Of a stretch of 64,000 nt of DNA, positions 8,440-16,241 are shown piece after piece. This stretch comes from Candidatus Rokuibacteriota bacterium (GTDB lineage Bacteria > Methylomirabilota > Methylomirabilia > Rokubacteriales > CSP1-6): positions 21,372 to 85,371 of the forward strand of contig QHRW01000112.1 of NCBI GenBank assembly GCA_003220265.1. Reading direction: 5' to 3'. The translations under genes and the position numbers were made by a program. The notes under the pieces are model-generated. The model saw nothing but the letters and a program-made list of their open reading frames with translations, made no database searches and was not told where the DNA came from. The number at the start of each line of letters is the position of its first letter. Positions within the stretch are counted from its first letter, which is position 1.

Positions 8440-8464
8440 TGAACGCGAGAATGGGAGAACAGTG

Positions 8465-9253
8465 ATGGGAGCGCTCGAGGGCCAGGTCGCGATCGTGACG
8501 GGCGCGGGCACCGGCATCGGCGAGGTGACGGCGAGCATGCTCGCCGCCGAGGGCGCGCAGGTGGTGATCTGCGGCCGGCGTCAGGCCCCGCTCGACGGCG
8601 TGGTGAAGACGATCGAGAAGGGCGGCGGCAAATGCGCGGCGCGCGCGGTGGATCTGGAAGATCCCGACGCGGCGGCGGCGTTCGTCACGTGGACGCTGGA
8701 GCGCTTCGGCCGCGTGGACGTGCTGGTCAACAACGCCGGCCACTCGAGCCACGCGCGCTCCATCCGCTGGGTGGGCCGCAAGGAGTGGGACAGCGTGATG
8801 GCCGTCAACGTCCACGCGGTCTACGTGCTGACGCAGGCCGTGCTCCCCGGCATGATCCAGCGCAAGCGCGGCACGATCGTGACGGTCGGCTCGCTGGCCG
8901 CTCTGAAGGCCGGGCTCATCGGCGGCGCCCCGTACGGCGCGGCCAAGGCGGCCGTGCGCAACCTCATGCAGCACATCCACAACACGCTGCGCAACGAGGG
9001 CATCCGCGCGACGATCATCATGCCGGCCGAGGTGGACACGCCCATCCTCGACAAGCGCCCGCTGCCGCCGGACGCCGCCGCCCGCGCGACGATGATGATG
9101 CCGGAGGACGTGGCGCGCGCCATCATGCTGTGCGTGACGCTGCCGCCACGCACGGTGGTCGAGGAGATGGTGATCAGTCCGACGATCCTGCGCGACCAGA
9201 GCAAGGACCTGGCGGTGGCCGCCAAGGCGGGCGCCCCGGAAGGAGCGGTATGA
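8465..9253 (+). CDS. Short-chain dehydrogenase/reductase
   Basis: A 262-residue classical SDR. It has the nucleotide motif TGAGTGIG (residues 12-19), NNAG (89-92), catalytic Asn115, Ser143 in VGSLAAL, and YGAAK (Tyr157, Lys161). The substrate is unknown. ATG 8465 is chosen because gggag (8453-8457) lies 7 bases upstream; the in-frame GTG three bases earlier is an alternative. The stop overlaps the start of the selenoprotein gene (ATGA), so the SDR and the redox protein are translationally coupled, and a second SDR follows: a common physiological process is likely. Confidence 0.9.
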   Translation: MGALEGQVAIVTGAGTGIGEVTASMLAAEGAQVVICGRRQAPLDGVVKTIEKGGGKCAARAVDLEDPDAAAAFVTWTLERFGRVDVLVNNAGHSSHARSIRWVGRKEWDSVMAVNVHAVYVLTQAVLPGMIQRKRGTIVTVGSLAALKAGLIGGAPYGAAKAAVRNLMQHIHNTLRNEGIRATIIMPAEVDTPILDKRPLPPDAAARATMMMPEDVARAIMLCVTLPPRTVVEEMVISPTILRDQSKDLAVAAKAGAPEGAV

Positions 9254-10314
9254 GCATGGAGGCCTTCACGATCATCGACGGCGACAAGGCCGCGGCGGTC
9301 AACGCGCGCCGCGACGGCGATCACGTGTGGCTCGATCCGGCCGGCGTGAAGGACGCGCTCGGCTGGGAGATCCACGATGGGCTCCTCTGCAACGACAGCA
9401 TGTGCATCCCGCTCGACAACGAGGCGAGCCTCGTGCGCGACGGTGCCATCGGCCTGGCCGGGCTGGCGGCGGCCATGGACCGCGCGCTCGCCGTCGATCT
9501 CGACGAGCGCGCGGCCTTCCTCGGCGGCTCGGCGCGCGAGCGCAGCCAGGCGCTCGCCGCGCAGCAGGCGCCGGACTTCGCGCTGCCGGATCTCGCGGGG
9601 CGCACGCACACCCTCGGCGAGCACCGCGGCAAGAAGGTCCTGCTCGTCGCCTGGGCCTCCTGGTGAGGCTGCCGTCTCGACCTGCCGGTCTGGCAGGAGC
9701 TGTACGAGGAGCTGAAGGGGCGCGGCTTCACCGTCATCACCGTCGCCCTCGACAAGAGCGCCGACGACGCGCGGCCGTGGATCGAGAAGGCCCAGCCCGC
9801 GCACCCCTCGCTCGTCGACACGCGGCACGTGCTGGCCGATCTCTACAACGTCGTCAACGTGCCGACCATCTTCTGGATCGACGAGCGCGGGCGCATCGTG
9901 CGCCCGAACGACGTGGCCTTCGGCACCGACACCTTCAAGCACATCACGGGGCTCGAGTCCGCGCGGCACCTGACGGCGCTGCGCGCGTGGGTGCGCGGTG
10001 AGACGCCCGCGCTCAGCGCGGAGGACGTGAAGCGCCACCAGCCGCTGCCGACGGCGGCCGATCAGCAGGCGCGGGCGGAGTTCGGGTTGGGCCAGTGGCT
10101 GTGGGCCCAGGGCCGCACGGCGGCCGCGGAGCGCCACTTCGTGCGCGGCGGTGAGCTGGCGCCGCACGACTTCACCATCCGGCGCGGCACCATGCCGATG
10201 CGCAACATCGATCCGATGGGCCCGCAGTTCCGCGAAATGCTGCAGGCCTGGGTCGGCGGCGGTCAGCCGTACTACCGCCCGCTGCCCGACACTGCCGCCA
10301 AACAGACGTCATAA
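9250..10314 (+). CDS. Thioredoxin-like (AhpC/ResA-type) selenoprotein, Sec at residue 139
   Basis: The frame from ATG 9250 runs through one TGA (9664-9666) to the TAA at 10312-10314, giving 354 residues. The TGA lies exactly where a thioredoxin-fold protein carries its attacking cysteine: LLVAWASW-U-GCRLDLPVW, so selenocysteine at 139 precedes Gly-Cys. Upstream is a 100-residue domain and an AhpC/TSA-like QAPDFALPDLAGRTHTLGE lead-in; downstream are the conserved VITVALDKS, VPTIFWIDERGRIV (cis-Pro) strands and a C-terminal extension with a TPR-like helix pair. The SDR and second SDR genes flank it closely. A GGUCU-loop hairpin follows the TGA. Reading it as two genes or a pseudogene is less likely because the frame is intact on both sides. 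Confidence 0.88.
9681..9697 (+). promoter_or_regulatory. Putative bacterial SECIS hairpin
   Basis: cctgccGGTCTggcagg forms a perfect 6-bp stem with a GGTCT loop. The first loop G is 21 bases after the TGA. Bacterial SECIS elements lie inside the coding region just after the UGA, and the E. coli fdhF element, as I recall it, has a GGUC apical loop about 18 bases after its UGA. A lower stem (9676-9679 with 9705-9708, ctcg/cgag) can extend the structure across an internal loop. The bulged U of the E. coli element is not evident. Confidence 0.75.
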
Positions 10315-10329
10315 AGGAGGATCCGACCG

Positions 10330-11322
10330 ATGGGCATGCTCGATGGCAAGACGGCGCTGGTGACCGGCGCCGGGCGTGGAATCGGGCGCGGCATCGCGCT
10401 GGCGCTGGCGGCGGCCGGCGCCAAGGTGGTGGTGAACGACCTCGGCGCCACGCTGGACGGCGAGGGCGGCGACCGCAGCCCGGCCGACGTGGTGGTGCGC
10501 GAGATCAAGGCGGCCGGCGGGACGGCGCAGGCCAACTACGGCAACGTCGCCGACTTCGCGCAGGGCACCGAGATGGTCGAGCAGGTGGCCAACGCGTGGG
10601 GGCGCGTGGACATCGTCGTCCACGTGGCGGGCATCCTGCGCGACCGCATGGTGTTCAACATGAGCGAGGCCGAGTGGGACGCCGTCGTCGCCGTCCACCT
10701 CAAGGGCGCCTTCAACGTGACGCGCGCCGCGTCGACCCGCATGCGCGAGCAGCGGACCGGCCGCATCATCGCCATGTCGTCGGTGTCGGCGCTCGGCGCG
10801 CCCGGCCAGCCGAACTACGCGGCGGCCAAGAACGGGATCATCGGCCTCACGTGGTCCACCGCCAACGCCATGGCCAAGTACGGCGTCACCGCCAACGCGA
10901 TCATGCCCAGCGGCGCCACGCGGATGATCGACTCCACGCCGCGCGGCCGCGAGATGTTCGAGACCACGGGCAAGTGGCCCAGCGAGCAGGCGATCGGCAC
11001 CGAGCGCGATCCCGACAACGTCGCGCCGCTCGTCGTCTACCTGGCCAGCGACGCGGCCGCCTCCGTCAACGGCCAGGTCTTCCACTCCTTCGGCTACGGC
11101 TACACGCTGCTCGCGCAGCCGCAGGCCATCCGCCGCCTCGAAGGCAATCGCCGGCTCACGCCCGAGGAGCTGGCGAGGCTGTGGGGCGACACGATGGGCA
11201 AGGATCCCAAGCCGGCGATCGGCACCGCCTTCGGCCGCACGCTCAACGAGCGGCCGGCGGGGGAGTGGAAGGACATCGAGGCCGGCATCCGCGCCTGGAA
11301 GTGGGGCTACGGCGAGCCGTGA
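10330..11322 (+). CDS. SDR oxidoreductase of the multifunctional-enzyme (MFE-2/17-beta-HSD4) type
   Basis: A 330-residue SDR with TGAGRGIG (12-19), NDLGATLDGEG (36-46; the extended loop typical of 3-hydroxyacyl-CoA dehydrogenase SDR domains of MFE-2), HVAG (98-101), Ser150/151, and Tyr163/Lys167 in NYAAAK. A C-terminal extension of about 60 residues follows the Rossmann core. It probably oxidises or reduces a hydroxyacyl-type substrate. A strong Shine-Dalgarno, aaaggagg (10313-10320), lies 9 bases before the ATG, and the upstream selenoprotein stop overlaps that tract. Confidence 0.9.
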   Translation: MGMLDGKTALVTGAGRGIGRGIALALAAAGAKVVVNDLGATLDGEGGDRSPADVVVREIKAAGGTAQANYGNVADFAQGTEMVEQVANAWGRVDIVVHVAGILRDRMVFNMSEAEWDAVVAVHLKGAFNVTRAASTRMREQRTGRIIAMSSVSALGAPGQPNYAAAKNGIIGLTWSTANAMAKYGVTANAIMPSGATRMIDSTPRGREMFETTGKWPSEQAIGTERDPDNVAPLVVYLASDAAASVNGQVFHSFGYGYTLLAQPQAIRRLEGNRRLTPEELARLWGDTMGKDPKPAIGTAFGRTLNERPAGEWKDIEAGIRAWKWGYGEP

Positions 11323-11810
11323 AGGGTGTGCTCCTGGTCTGCCACGCCAACACCTGCCGGAGCGTGATGGCGCACGCGCTCCTCGAGCGCATGCTCGCGG
11401 AGCGCGGGCTCGACGGGCAGGTGGTCGTGCGCTCGGCCGGGGTCTCGCCCTACGCGCGCGACGGCATGTACGCCTCGCTGGACGCGCGCCTGGTCCTCAA
11501 GGAGCTCGGCATCGTGCTGGCCGAGGACACCATCACCTCCACCGATCTCAAGAGCCACCGCGAGCTGCTGGCCGCGGCCGACGTGGTGGTGACGATGACC
11601 GCCGAGCAGAAGCGGCTGGTGGCCGCCCTCGCCGACGGCCACACGCGTCCGACGCTGACGCTGCGCGAGCTGGCCGGCGAGAGCGGCGACATCGGCGACC
11701 CGGTCGGCCAGGGCGAGGACACCTACCGGGCCTGCCGCGACGAGATCGCCCGGTGCCTCGACAAGGGCTTCACCGGCCTGCTCAATCGGATCTCCGCGAA
11801 CACGCCGTAG
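11319..11810 (+). CDS. Low-molecular-weight protein-tyrosine-phosphatase family protein
   Basis: A 163-residue protein with the phosphate-binding loop CHANTCRS (CX5R; Cys8-Arg14) and the general-acid DP in IGDPVGQGEDTY (about residue 127), the hallmarks of LMW-PTP/protein-arginine phosphatase family enzymes. Arsenate reductase activity is a less likely alternative. The GTG start at 11319 overlaps the SDR stop (GTGA), so it is the last gene of the SDR-selenoprotein-SDR operon. Its 3' end overlaps the convergent exonuclease-family gene by 88 bases. Confidence 0.88.
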   Translation: MKGVLLVCHANTCRSVMAHALLERMLAERGLDGQVVVRSAGVSPYARDGMYASLDARLVLKELGIVLAEDTITSTDLKSHRELLAAADVVVTMTAEQKRLVAALADGHTRPTLTLRELAGESGDIGDPVGQGEDTYRACRDEIARCLDKGFTGLLNRISANTP

Positions 11811-12670
11811 TGGTCCGACGGCCATAGCGGCTGGCCGTCGTCGCGCCGTCCGGGCGTGTTGAGGACGACCCGGCTCGACACCACGCTGGCCTCCACCTCG
11901 CGGCCCGGCAGCAGCAGGACGTAGTCGATGCGGCGCCGCACGGTGGGGTCGGGCGCCCGCACGTCCTGGCGCGCGGTGGCGCCCAGCGCGTCAGGATTGG
12001 CCTCGCGAAACAGATCGACGAAGCCGTGGCCGAGCAACTCGCGCAGCGCCGGCGCGCTCTCGCCGGTGTTGAGGTCCCCCAGCAGGAGGATGGGCAGCGG
12101 GCCCGGCTGCGCGCTCACCAGCTCGGCCACGCGCTCGGTCTGGCAGTCATCGCGCGACGTGTGGGTGGAGTACACGGTGAGCAGGCCGGCAGGCGTGGCC
12201 ACGTCCGCCCGCAGGGCCACGCGCGGATCGAGGCGGCGCACGCAGTGCGGCAGCTCGTAGACCTGGCTGCTCACGATCGGAAAGCGGCTGAGGATGGCCG
12301 GGCCCTCCACGAAGCCGAGGGCCCCCATGACGAGGCGGCCGAGCAACCGCCACGGGAACACCCGCTCGGTGGCGCGCGCGTGCACGTGGACGAAGCCCAG
12401 CGCCTCGGCCAGCCGCGCCGCCACGTCGCCGCGCCAGCGGCTGACGGGCGATTCCTGCAGCGCGACGACGTCGGGCTCCAGGACCCGGAGCTGCGCGACC
12501 ATGAGCTCCAGCCGGCGCTCGAGGTCGTCGTCGTCGCCGGTCAGCCCGGACCAGGGGCCGCCGTGGAGCAGGTTGAAGGTGACCACGCGCAGCGGGCGGT
12601 CGTCCGCCGCCGTGGCGGCGGGCGCCGTCACGAGGCAGGAGACCAGCAGCAGACACGTGAGCCGGAGCAA
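11723..12670 (-). CDS. Exported endonuclease/exonuclease/phosphatase family protein
   Basis: About 315 residues. A hydrophobic signal peptide (LRLTCLLLVSCLVTAPAATA) precedes the EEP fold: VVTFNLLHGG (metal/phosphate Asn), VALQES (metal Glu), STHTSRDD (His), LLLGDLNTG (DxN) and the terminal SDHYGVF (catalytic SDH). Substrates in this superfamily range from DNA to phosphoinositides; an exported enzyme is more likely a phosphodiesterase on extracellular substrates. I placed the start at TTG 12670 because it leads straight into the signal peptide; the longer frame to 12892 is Arg/Gln-rich and lies over another gene. The last 88 bases overlap the convergent phosphatase gene. Confidence 0.82.
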   Translation of the reverse strand: MLRLTCLLLVSCLVTAPAATAADDRPLRVVTFNLLHGGPWSGLTGDDDDLERRLELMVAQLRVLEPDVVALQESPVSRWRGDVAARLAEALGFVHVHARATERVFPWRLLGRLVMGALGFVEGPAILSRFPIVSSQVYELPHCVRRLDPRVALRADVATPAGLLTVYSTHTSRDDCQTERVAELVSAQPGPLPILLLGDLNTGESAPALRELLGHGFVDLFREANPDALGATARQDVRAPDPTVRRRIDYVLLLPGREVEASVVSSRVVLNTPGRRDDGQPLWPSDHYGVFAEIRLSRPVKPLSRHRAISSRQAR

Positions 12671-12696
12671 GACACCGTCCGGCGCCGGGCCGAAGG

Positions 12697-12882
12697 CTAC
12701 TTGACGGGGTAGCGGAACGGCGGCCAGCCGTCGCTCTTGAGCGGCGGCGGGCTGTAGGACGCTGTCCCCGGGGTCTTCGGCGCCGGCGCCGGCATCATCT
12801 TCGCGATGGGCCGTGCTGCGCTCGGCTTGGCGGTGGTCTTGGTCTTGGCTGCGGCTTTCGTCTTCGCTACGCGCTTTTTCAT
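12697..12882 (-). CDS. Small basic Lys/Ala/Pro-rich protein
   Basis: A 61-residue protein: a Lys/Ala/Thr-rich N-terminal half like histone-H1-type tails (MKKRVAKTKAAAKTK), then a Pro-rich segment and a distinctive C-terminus SDGWPPFRYPVK. A TTGACC-18-TACCAT promoter reads into it and puts the start codon within a few bases of the predicted transcript start, so it looks genuinely expressed. DNA binding is inference from composition. Confidence 0.6.
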   Translation of the reverse strand: MKKRVAKTKAAAKTKTTAKPSAARPIAKMMPAPAPKTPGTASYSPPPLKSDGWPPFRYPVK

Positions 12883-12890
12883 GGCGGCGC

Positions 12891-12920
12891 ATGGTACCGC
12901 AGCCTGCGCGGAGTGGTCAA
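12891..12920 (-). promoter_or_regulatory. Promoter of the small basic protein gene
   Basis: On the minus strand, TTGACC (12920-12915), an 18-base spacer and TACCAT (12896-12891). The -10 box ends 8 bases before the ATG at 12882, which implies a leaderless transcript; an ATG within the -10 box itself cannot be the start. Confidence 0.6.
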
Positions 12921-12936
12921 TCGGTCGCCCCGTTCC

Positions 12937-12966
12937 TTGACTCTCCTCCGGGCAGACGCCTACAGT
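12937..12966 (+). promoter_or_regulatory. Promoter of the SPFH/DUF4178 cluster
   Basis: TTGACT (12937-12942), an 18-base spacer and TACAGT (12961-12966), 17 bases before the ATG of the SPFH gene, with a gggagg Shine-Dalgarno tract in between. It would drive the downstream co-oriented cluster. Confidence 0.62.
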
Positions 12967-12983
12967 GAGCGAGGGAGGACGTC

Positions 12984-14042
12984 ATGGGGTTTCTTGATTT
13001 CGTCAAGAAGCAGTTCATCGACATCATCCAGTGGACCGAGGAGGGCGACGAGGTCCTCGCCTGGCGCTTCCCGATGCGCGACATGGAGATCCAGCAGGGC
13101 GCGCAGCTCACCGTGCGCGACACGCAGGCGGCGCTGTTCGTGCACCAGGGCAAGACCGCCGATCTCTTCGGGCCCGGCCAGCACACGATCAAGACCCAGA
13201 ACGTCCCGATCCTCACCGACCTCGCCAACTGGGACAAGATGTTCGAGTCGCCCTTCAAGAGCGACGTCTACTTCTTCTCGCTCCGCCTGCGCCTGAACCA
13301 GAAGTGGGGCACCTCCAATCCGATCACGATCCGCGACCGCGAGTTCGGCGCCGTGCGCCTGCGCGCGTTCGGCATCTACACCTTCCGCATCGCGGCGCCG
13401 CAGACCTTCTACCAGAAGGTCTCGGGCACCCGCGACACCTACGCGCTGGGCGACCTCGAGGGCCAGCTGCGCAACACGATCGTGGCCGTGCTCACCGACC
13501 ACTTTGCCGAGAGCCAGGTGCCGTTCCTCGACATGGCGGCCAACCAGGTGGAGCTCGGCGCTGCCGTCGCCGACCGCCTGCGGCCGATGTTCGCCGACCT
13601 CGGCCTCGCGCTCGAAGGCTTCCAGGTCCAGAACGTCTCGCTCCCGGACGAGCTGCAGAAGCGGCTCGACGAGCGCATCGGCATGGGCGTCGTGGGCGAC
13701 CTGGGGCGCTACACGCAGTTCCAGACGGCGCAGTCGATCCCGGTGGCCGCCGCCAACGAGGGCGGCGTCGCCGGCGCGGGCGCGGGCCTCGGCGCCGGCG
13801 TCGCGATGGGCCAGGCCATGACGCAGGCGATGGGCCAGGCCGCGCGCGCCGGCGACGCGTCGCCGGCCGCGGGCGCCGCCGCGGCGACGGGCGCGTGCCG
13901 CGCCTGCGCCAAGCCCGTGCCGGCCGGCTCACGCTTCTGTCCCGCGTGCGGCGCCGCCCAGGCCGCAACCTGCCCCCGCTGCAACGCGCGCCTGGACAAG
14001 CCCAGCAAGTTCTGCCCGGAGTGCGGAGCGCCGCAGGCCTGA
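12984..14042 (+). CDS. SPFH-domain protein with tandem zinc ribbons (YdjL/virion-core-like)
   Basis: A 352-residue protein. Residues 1-240 form an SPFH/band-7-type domain of the family often named virion core protein-like (MGFLDFVKKQFIDIIQWTEE at the start). A Gly/Ala/Met-rich linker follows (about 255-300), and then two zinc ribbons (CRACAKPVPAGSRFCPACG, about 305-323; CPRCNARLDKPSKFCPECG, about 329-348). SPFH proteins scaffold membrane microdomains. The gene heads a cluster with DUF4178, DUF350 and aminopropyltransferase genes, the partner set known for predicted membrane-associated peptide-modification or stress systems. Its end overlaps the next gene. Confidence 0.88.
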   Translation: MGFLDFVKKQFIDIIQWTEEGDEVLAWRFPMRDMEIQQGAQLTVRDTQAALFVHQGKTADLFGPGQHTIKTQNVPILTDLANWDKMFESPFKSDVYFFSLRLRLNQKWGTSNPITIRDREFGAVRLRAFGIYTFRIAAPQTFYQKVSGTRDTYALGDLEGQLRNTIVAVLTDHFAESQVPFLDMAANQVELGAAVADRLRPMFADLGLALEGFQVQNVSLPDELQKRLDERIGMGVVGDLGRYTQFQTAQSIPVAAANEGGVAGAGAGLGAGVAMGQAMTQAMGQAARAGDASPAAGAAAATGACRACAKPVPAGSRFCPACGAAQAATCPRCNARLDKPSKFCPECGAPQA

Positions 14043-14671
14043 ACACCCACGCCTGCCCGTCCTGCGGGGCGCCCGTCACCTTCACCTCCGCGCAGTCGCT
14101 GCTCGCCGTCTGCGGTTATTGCCGCGCGTCGCTCATCCGCCGTGACCTCGACGTCTCCCAGATCGGCGTCATGGGCGCGCTCATCGAGGACGCCAGTCCG
14201 CTCCAGCTCCGCGCCGAGGGCGTGTGGCGCGCCACGCACTTCGCCGTGGCCGGGCGGCTGCAGGTGCGGTGGGAGCAGGGCGGCTGGAACGAGTGGTACT
14301 GCGTCTTCGACGACGGGCGCGCCGGCTGGCTCGGCGAGGCGGCCGGCGAGTACGCCGTGTCGTTCGAGACGACCGTGCCGGAGGCCCTGCCGCCGTGGAA
14401 CACGCTGCGGCCCGGCGTGGCGGTCGTCCTGGCCGGGGTCGGCTACGAGGTGACCGACGCGCGCGAGGCCGAGATCGTGGGGGGCGAGGGCGAGCTGCCG
14501 TTTCGCGTCGTGTCGGGGACGACGACGCGCAGTGCCGACCTCCGCAACGCCACCGCCCGCTTCGCGACGCTCGACTACACCGAGGACACGCCGCGCGTCT
14601 ACCTGGGCGAGGTCGTGGATTTTCCGGAGCTGAAGCTGCACGGCCTGCGCGAGTTCGAGGGCTGGCGCTGA
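14021..14671 (+). CDS. DUF4178-type protein with N-terminal zinc ribbon (first copy)
   Basis: About 216 residues. A CPSCGAPVTF...CGYCRA zinc ribbon (about residues 13-35) precedes a beta-rich DUF4178-like domain containing the recurring elements QVRWEQGGWNEWYCVFDDGR and GWLGEA. GTG 14021 is the likely start, overlapping the SPFH gene by 22 bases; CTG 14039 is an alternative. Its stop shares bases with the start of the second DUF4178-type gene. The domain has no known activity; in this genomic setting it is thought to act with SPFH and DUF350 proteins. Confidence 0.8.
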   Translation: MRSAAGLNTHACPSCGAPVTFTSAQSLLAVCGYCRASLIRRDLDVSQIGVMGALIEDASPLQLRAEGVWRATHFAVAGRLQVRWEQGGWNEWYCVFDDGRAGWLGEAAGEYAVSFETTVPEALPPWNTLRPGVAVVLAGVGYEVTDAREAEIVGGEGELPFRVVSGTTTRSADLRNATARFATLDYTEDTPRVYLGEVVDFPELKLHGLREFEGWR

Positions 14672-15927
14672 CGCCGCCGCCCGCCGCCGGCACGCTCACG
14701 TGCCGCGGCTGCGGCGGCACGCTGGAGATCCGCGCGCCCGGCCGCTCGGTCAGCGTCGCCTGCGGCAGCTGCGGCGCTCTCCTCGACGCGACGGACCCCG
14801 ACTACCGGCTCATCGCGCAATACACGGCCAGGAAGGTGACGCCGCGGATTCCGCTCGGCACCCGCGGCCGCTTCGGCGCCGAGACGTACGAGGCGATCGG
14901 CTATCTCGTGCGCAAGACCGTGGGCGAGAGCGACACGTGGTTCGAGTACCTGCTGCACAATCCCACGCTCGGCCAGCGCTGGCTCGTGGAGTACCACGGC
15001 CACTGGGTGATGACGCGCACGGCCTCGGGCGTTCCGGAGACGTCGCGGCGCGACGCGACCTACCAGGGTGTGCGCTATCGCCATTTCGAGAAAGCCAACG
15101 CCGAGGTGGTGGCCGTCGTCGGCGAGTTCCCGTGGACGCCGCGCGTCGGCGAGCGCGCGATGGTGGACGACTTCGTGGCGCCGCCGCGGATGCTGTCGCG
15201 CGAGGCCACGGGCCACGAGACCACGTGGTCCACGGGCGAGTACATCGACGGCGCGACGGTGTGGAAGGCCTTCGGTCTTGCCGGCGCGCCGCCCGCCCGC
15301 ATCGGCGTGGGCGCCGCGCAGCCCTCGCCGTACGCGGCGCAGGGCCGCGCGATGTTCCTGCTGGCCGTCTCGTTCGTGGCCGCCGCCGTCCTCGTCCACC
15401 TGCTGTTCGCGATCTTTTCCCAGCAGCGGCTGGTCACCGACATCACCGGTGAGTACCGGCCGAACGTCCCCGAGGCGGCGACGGTCGTCAGCGAGCCCTT
15501 CGACCTGCGCGGCCGCACGTCGAACGTCATGGTGGAGATCTCCACCAACGTCGCGAACTCGTGGGCGTACTTCCATCTTTCGCTGGTCAACGAGTCCACC
15601 GGGGTGGCCAAGAGCTTCGGGCGCGAGGTGGGCTTCTACTCCGGCCGCGACAGCGACGGCGCGTGGAGCGAGGGCGCCAACTGGGACCGCGCCTACCTGC
15701 CCTCGGTGCTGTCGGGCGGCTACGTCCTCGTCGTGGAGCCCGAGGGGCCGCATCCCGTCGCCTGGCGCGCGCGCCTCACGCGCGACGTGCCGCGGCCACT
15801 GTGGGTGTGGCTGGCGATCGGCGCCATGCTGGTGCCGCCGGTGCTCTTCCTGTGGCGCCGCGCCGCCTTCGAGGCCCGGCGCTGGAGCCAGAGCGACCAC
15901 GCGCCCGCGAGCCGCGACGACGATTAA
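14668..15927 (+). CDS. Membrane-anchored DUF4178-type protein (second copy)
   Basis: About 419 residues: zinc ribbon CRGCGGTLEI...CGSCGALL (about residues 12-40), a DUF4178-like domain with WFEYLLHNPTLGQRWLVEYH and HWVMTR elements (about 90-130), a second beta unit, then a transmembrane helix (about 228-250), an extracytoplasmic beta domain and a C-terminal helix (about 375-400). No ATG/GTG precedes the ribbon; the CTG at 14668, overlapping the previous stop as CTGA, is the best start, though CTG 14662 is also possible. It ends at TAA just before a 41-bp tandem repeat. Confidence 0.8.
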   Translation: MTPPPAAGTLTCRGCGGTLEIRAPGRSVSVACGSCGALLDATDPDYRLIAQYTARKVTPRIPLGTRGRFGAETYEAIGYLVRKTVGESDTWFEYLLHNPTLGQRWLVEYHGHWVMTRTASGVPETSRRDATYQGVRYRHFEKANAEVVAVVGEFPWTPRVGERAMVDDFVAPPRMLSREATGHETTWSTGEYIDGATVWKAFGLAGAPPARIGVGAAQPSPYAAQGRAMFLLAVSFVAAAVLVHLLFAIFSQQRLVTDITGEYRPNVPEAATVVSEPFDLRGRTSNVMVEISTNVANSWAYFHLSLVNESTGVAKSFGREVGFYSGRDSDGAWSEGANWDRAYLPSVLSGGYVLVVEPEGPHPVAWRARLTRDVPRPLWVWLAIGAMLVPPVLFLWRRAAFEARRWSQSDHAPASRDDD

Positions 15928-16067
15928 AGGAGGGGAAGGGGGAACCCTTCCAGGGTGCCCCTACGAAAAGGAGGGGAGGGGGGAACCCTTCTAGGGTGCC
16001 CCTACGAAAAGGAGGGGAAGGGGGAACCCTTCCAGGGTGCCCCTTCCAAAAGGAGGGGAAGGGGGAA
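15926..16067 (+). repeat. 41-bp tandem repeat carrying Shine-Dalgarno and hairpin
   Basis: Three full units (starting 15926, 15967 and 16008) plus a partial fourth (16049) with an exact 41-base period and few changes. Each unit holds an aaaggagggg Shine-Dalgarno-like tract and an imperfect 10-bp hairpin (ggggaaccct / agggtgcccc). The last, partial unit places its aaggagg tract before the ATG at 16067. Confidence 0.85.
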
Positions 16068-16240
16068 TGGTCAGGGCGTACGTGGTCTTCGGCGGCCTCG
16101 TGCTGGCGGCGCTCACCTGGACGCACTACACGGGGTGGGGGCCGAGCGACGTGACGGAGGAGAAGGTCAAATCGGTCCGCGACAACCCGGGGTCGTACCG
16201 GTCGGCCTATGGGGGGCGGTCCTACACGGGAGCGAAATGA
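16067..16240 (+). CDS. 57-residue single-pass membrane peptide
   Basis: MVRAYVVFGGLVLAALTWTH begins with one hydrophobic helix (residues 3-20), followed by a polar tail (VTEEKVKSVRDNPGSYRSAY) of about 35 residues. A Shine-Dalgarno tract supplied by the tandem repeat precedes the ATG. It ends 2 bases before the DUF350 ATG and lies inside the SPFH-DUF4178-DUF350 cluster, so it is probably a cluster-specific membrane component. Small genes of this kind in such clusters are often overlooked. Confidence 0.72.
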   Translation: MVRAYVVFGGLVLAALTWTHYTGWGPSDVTEEKVKSVRDNPGSYRSAYGGRSYTGAK

Positions 16241-16241
16241 C

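Noticed and set aside
9664..9666. TGA as a nonsense mutation that makes the thioredoxin-like gene a pseudogene
   Set aside because: The frame stays open and conserved on both sides, the TGA is at the redox position, and a GGUCU hairpin follows at the right distance; recoding fits better.
15926..16067. CRISPR array
   Set aside because: Units are directly adjacent with no unique spacers between them; a simple tandem repeat explains it.
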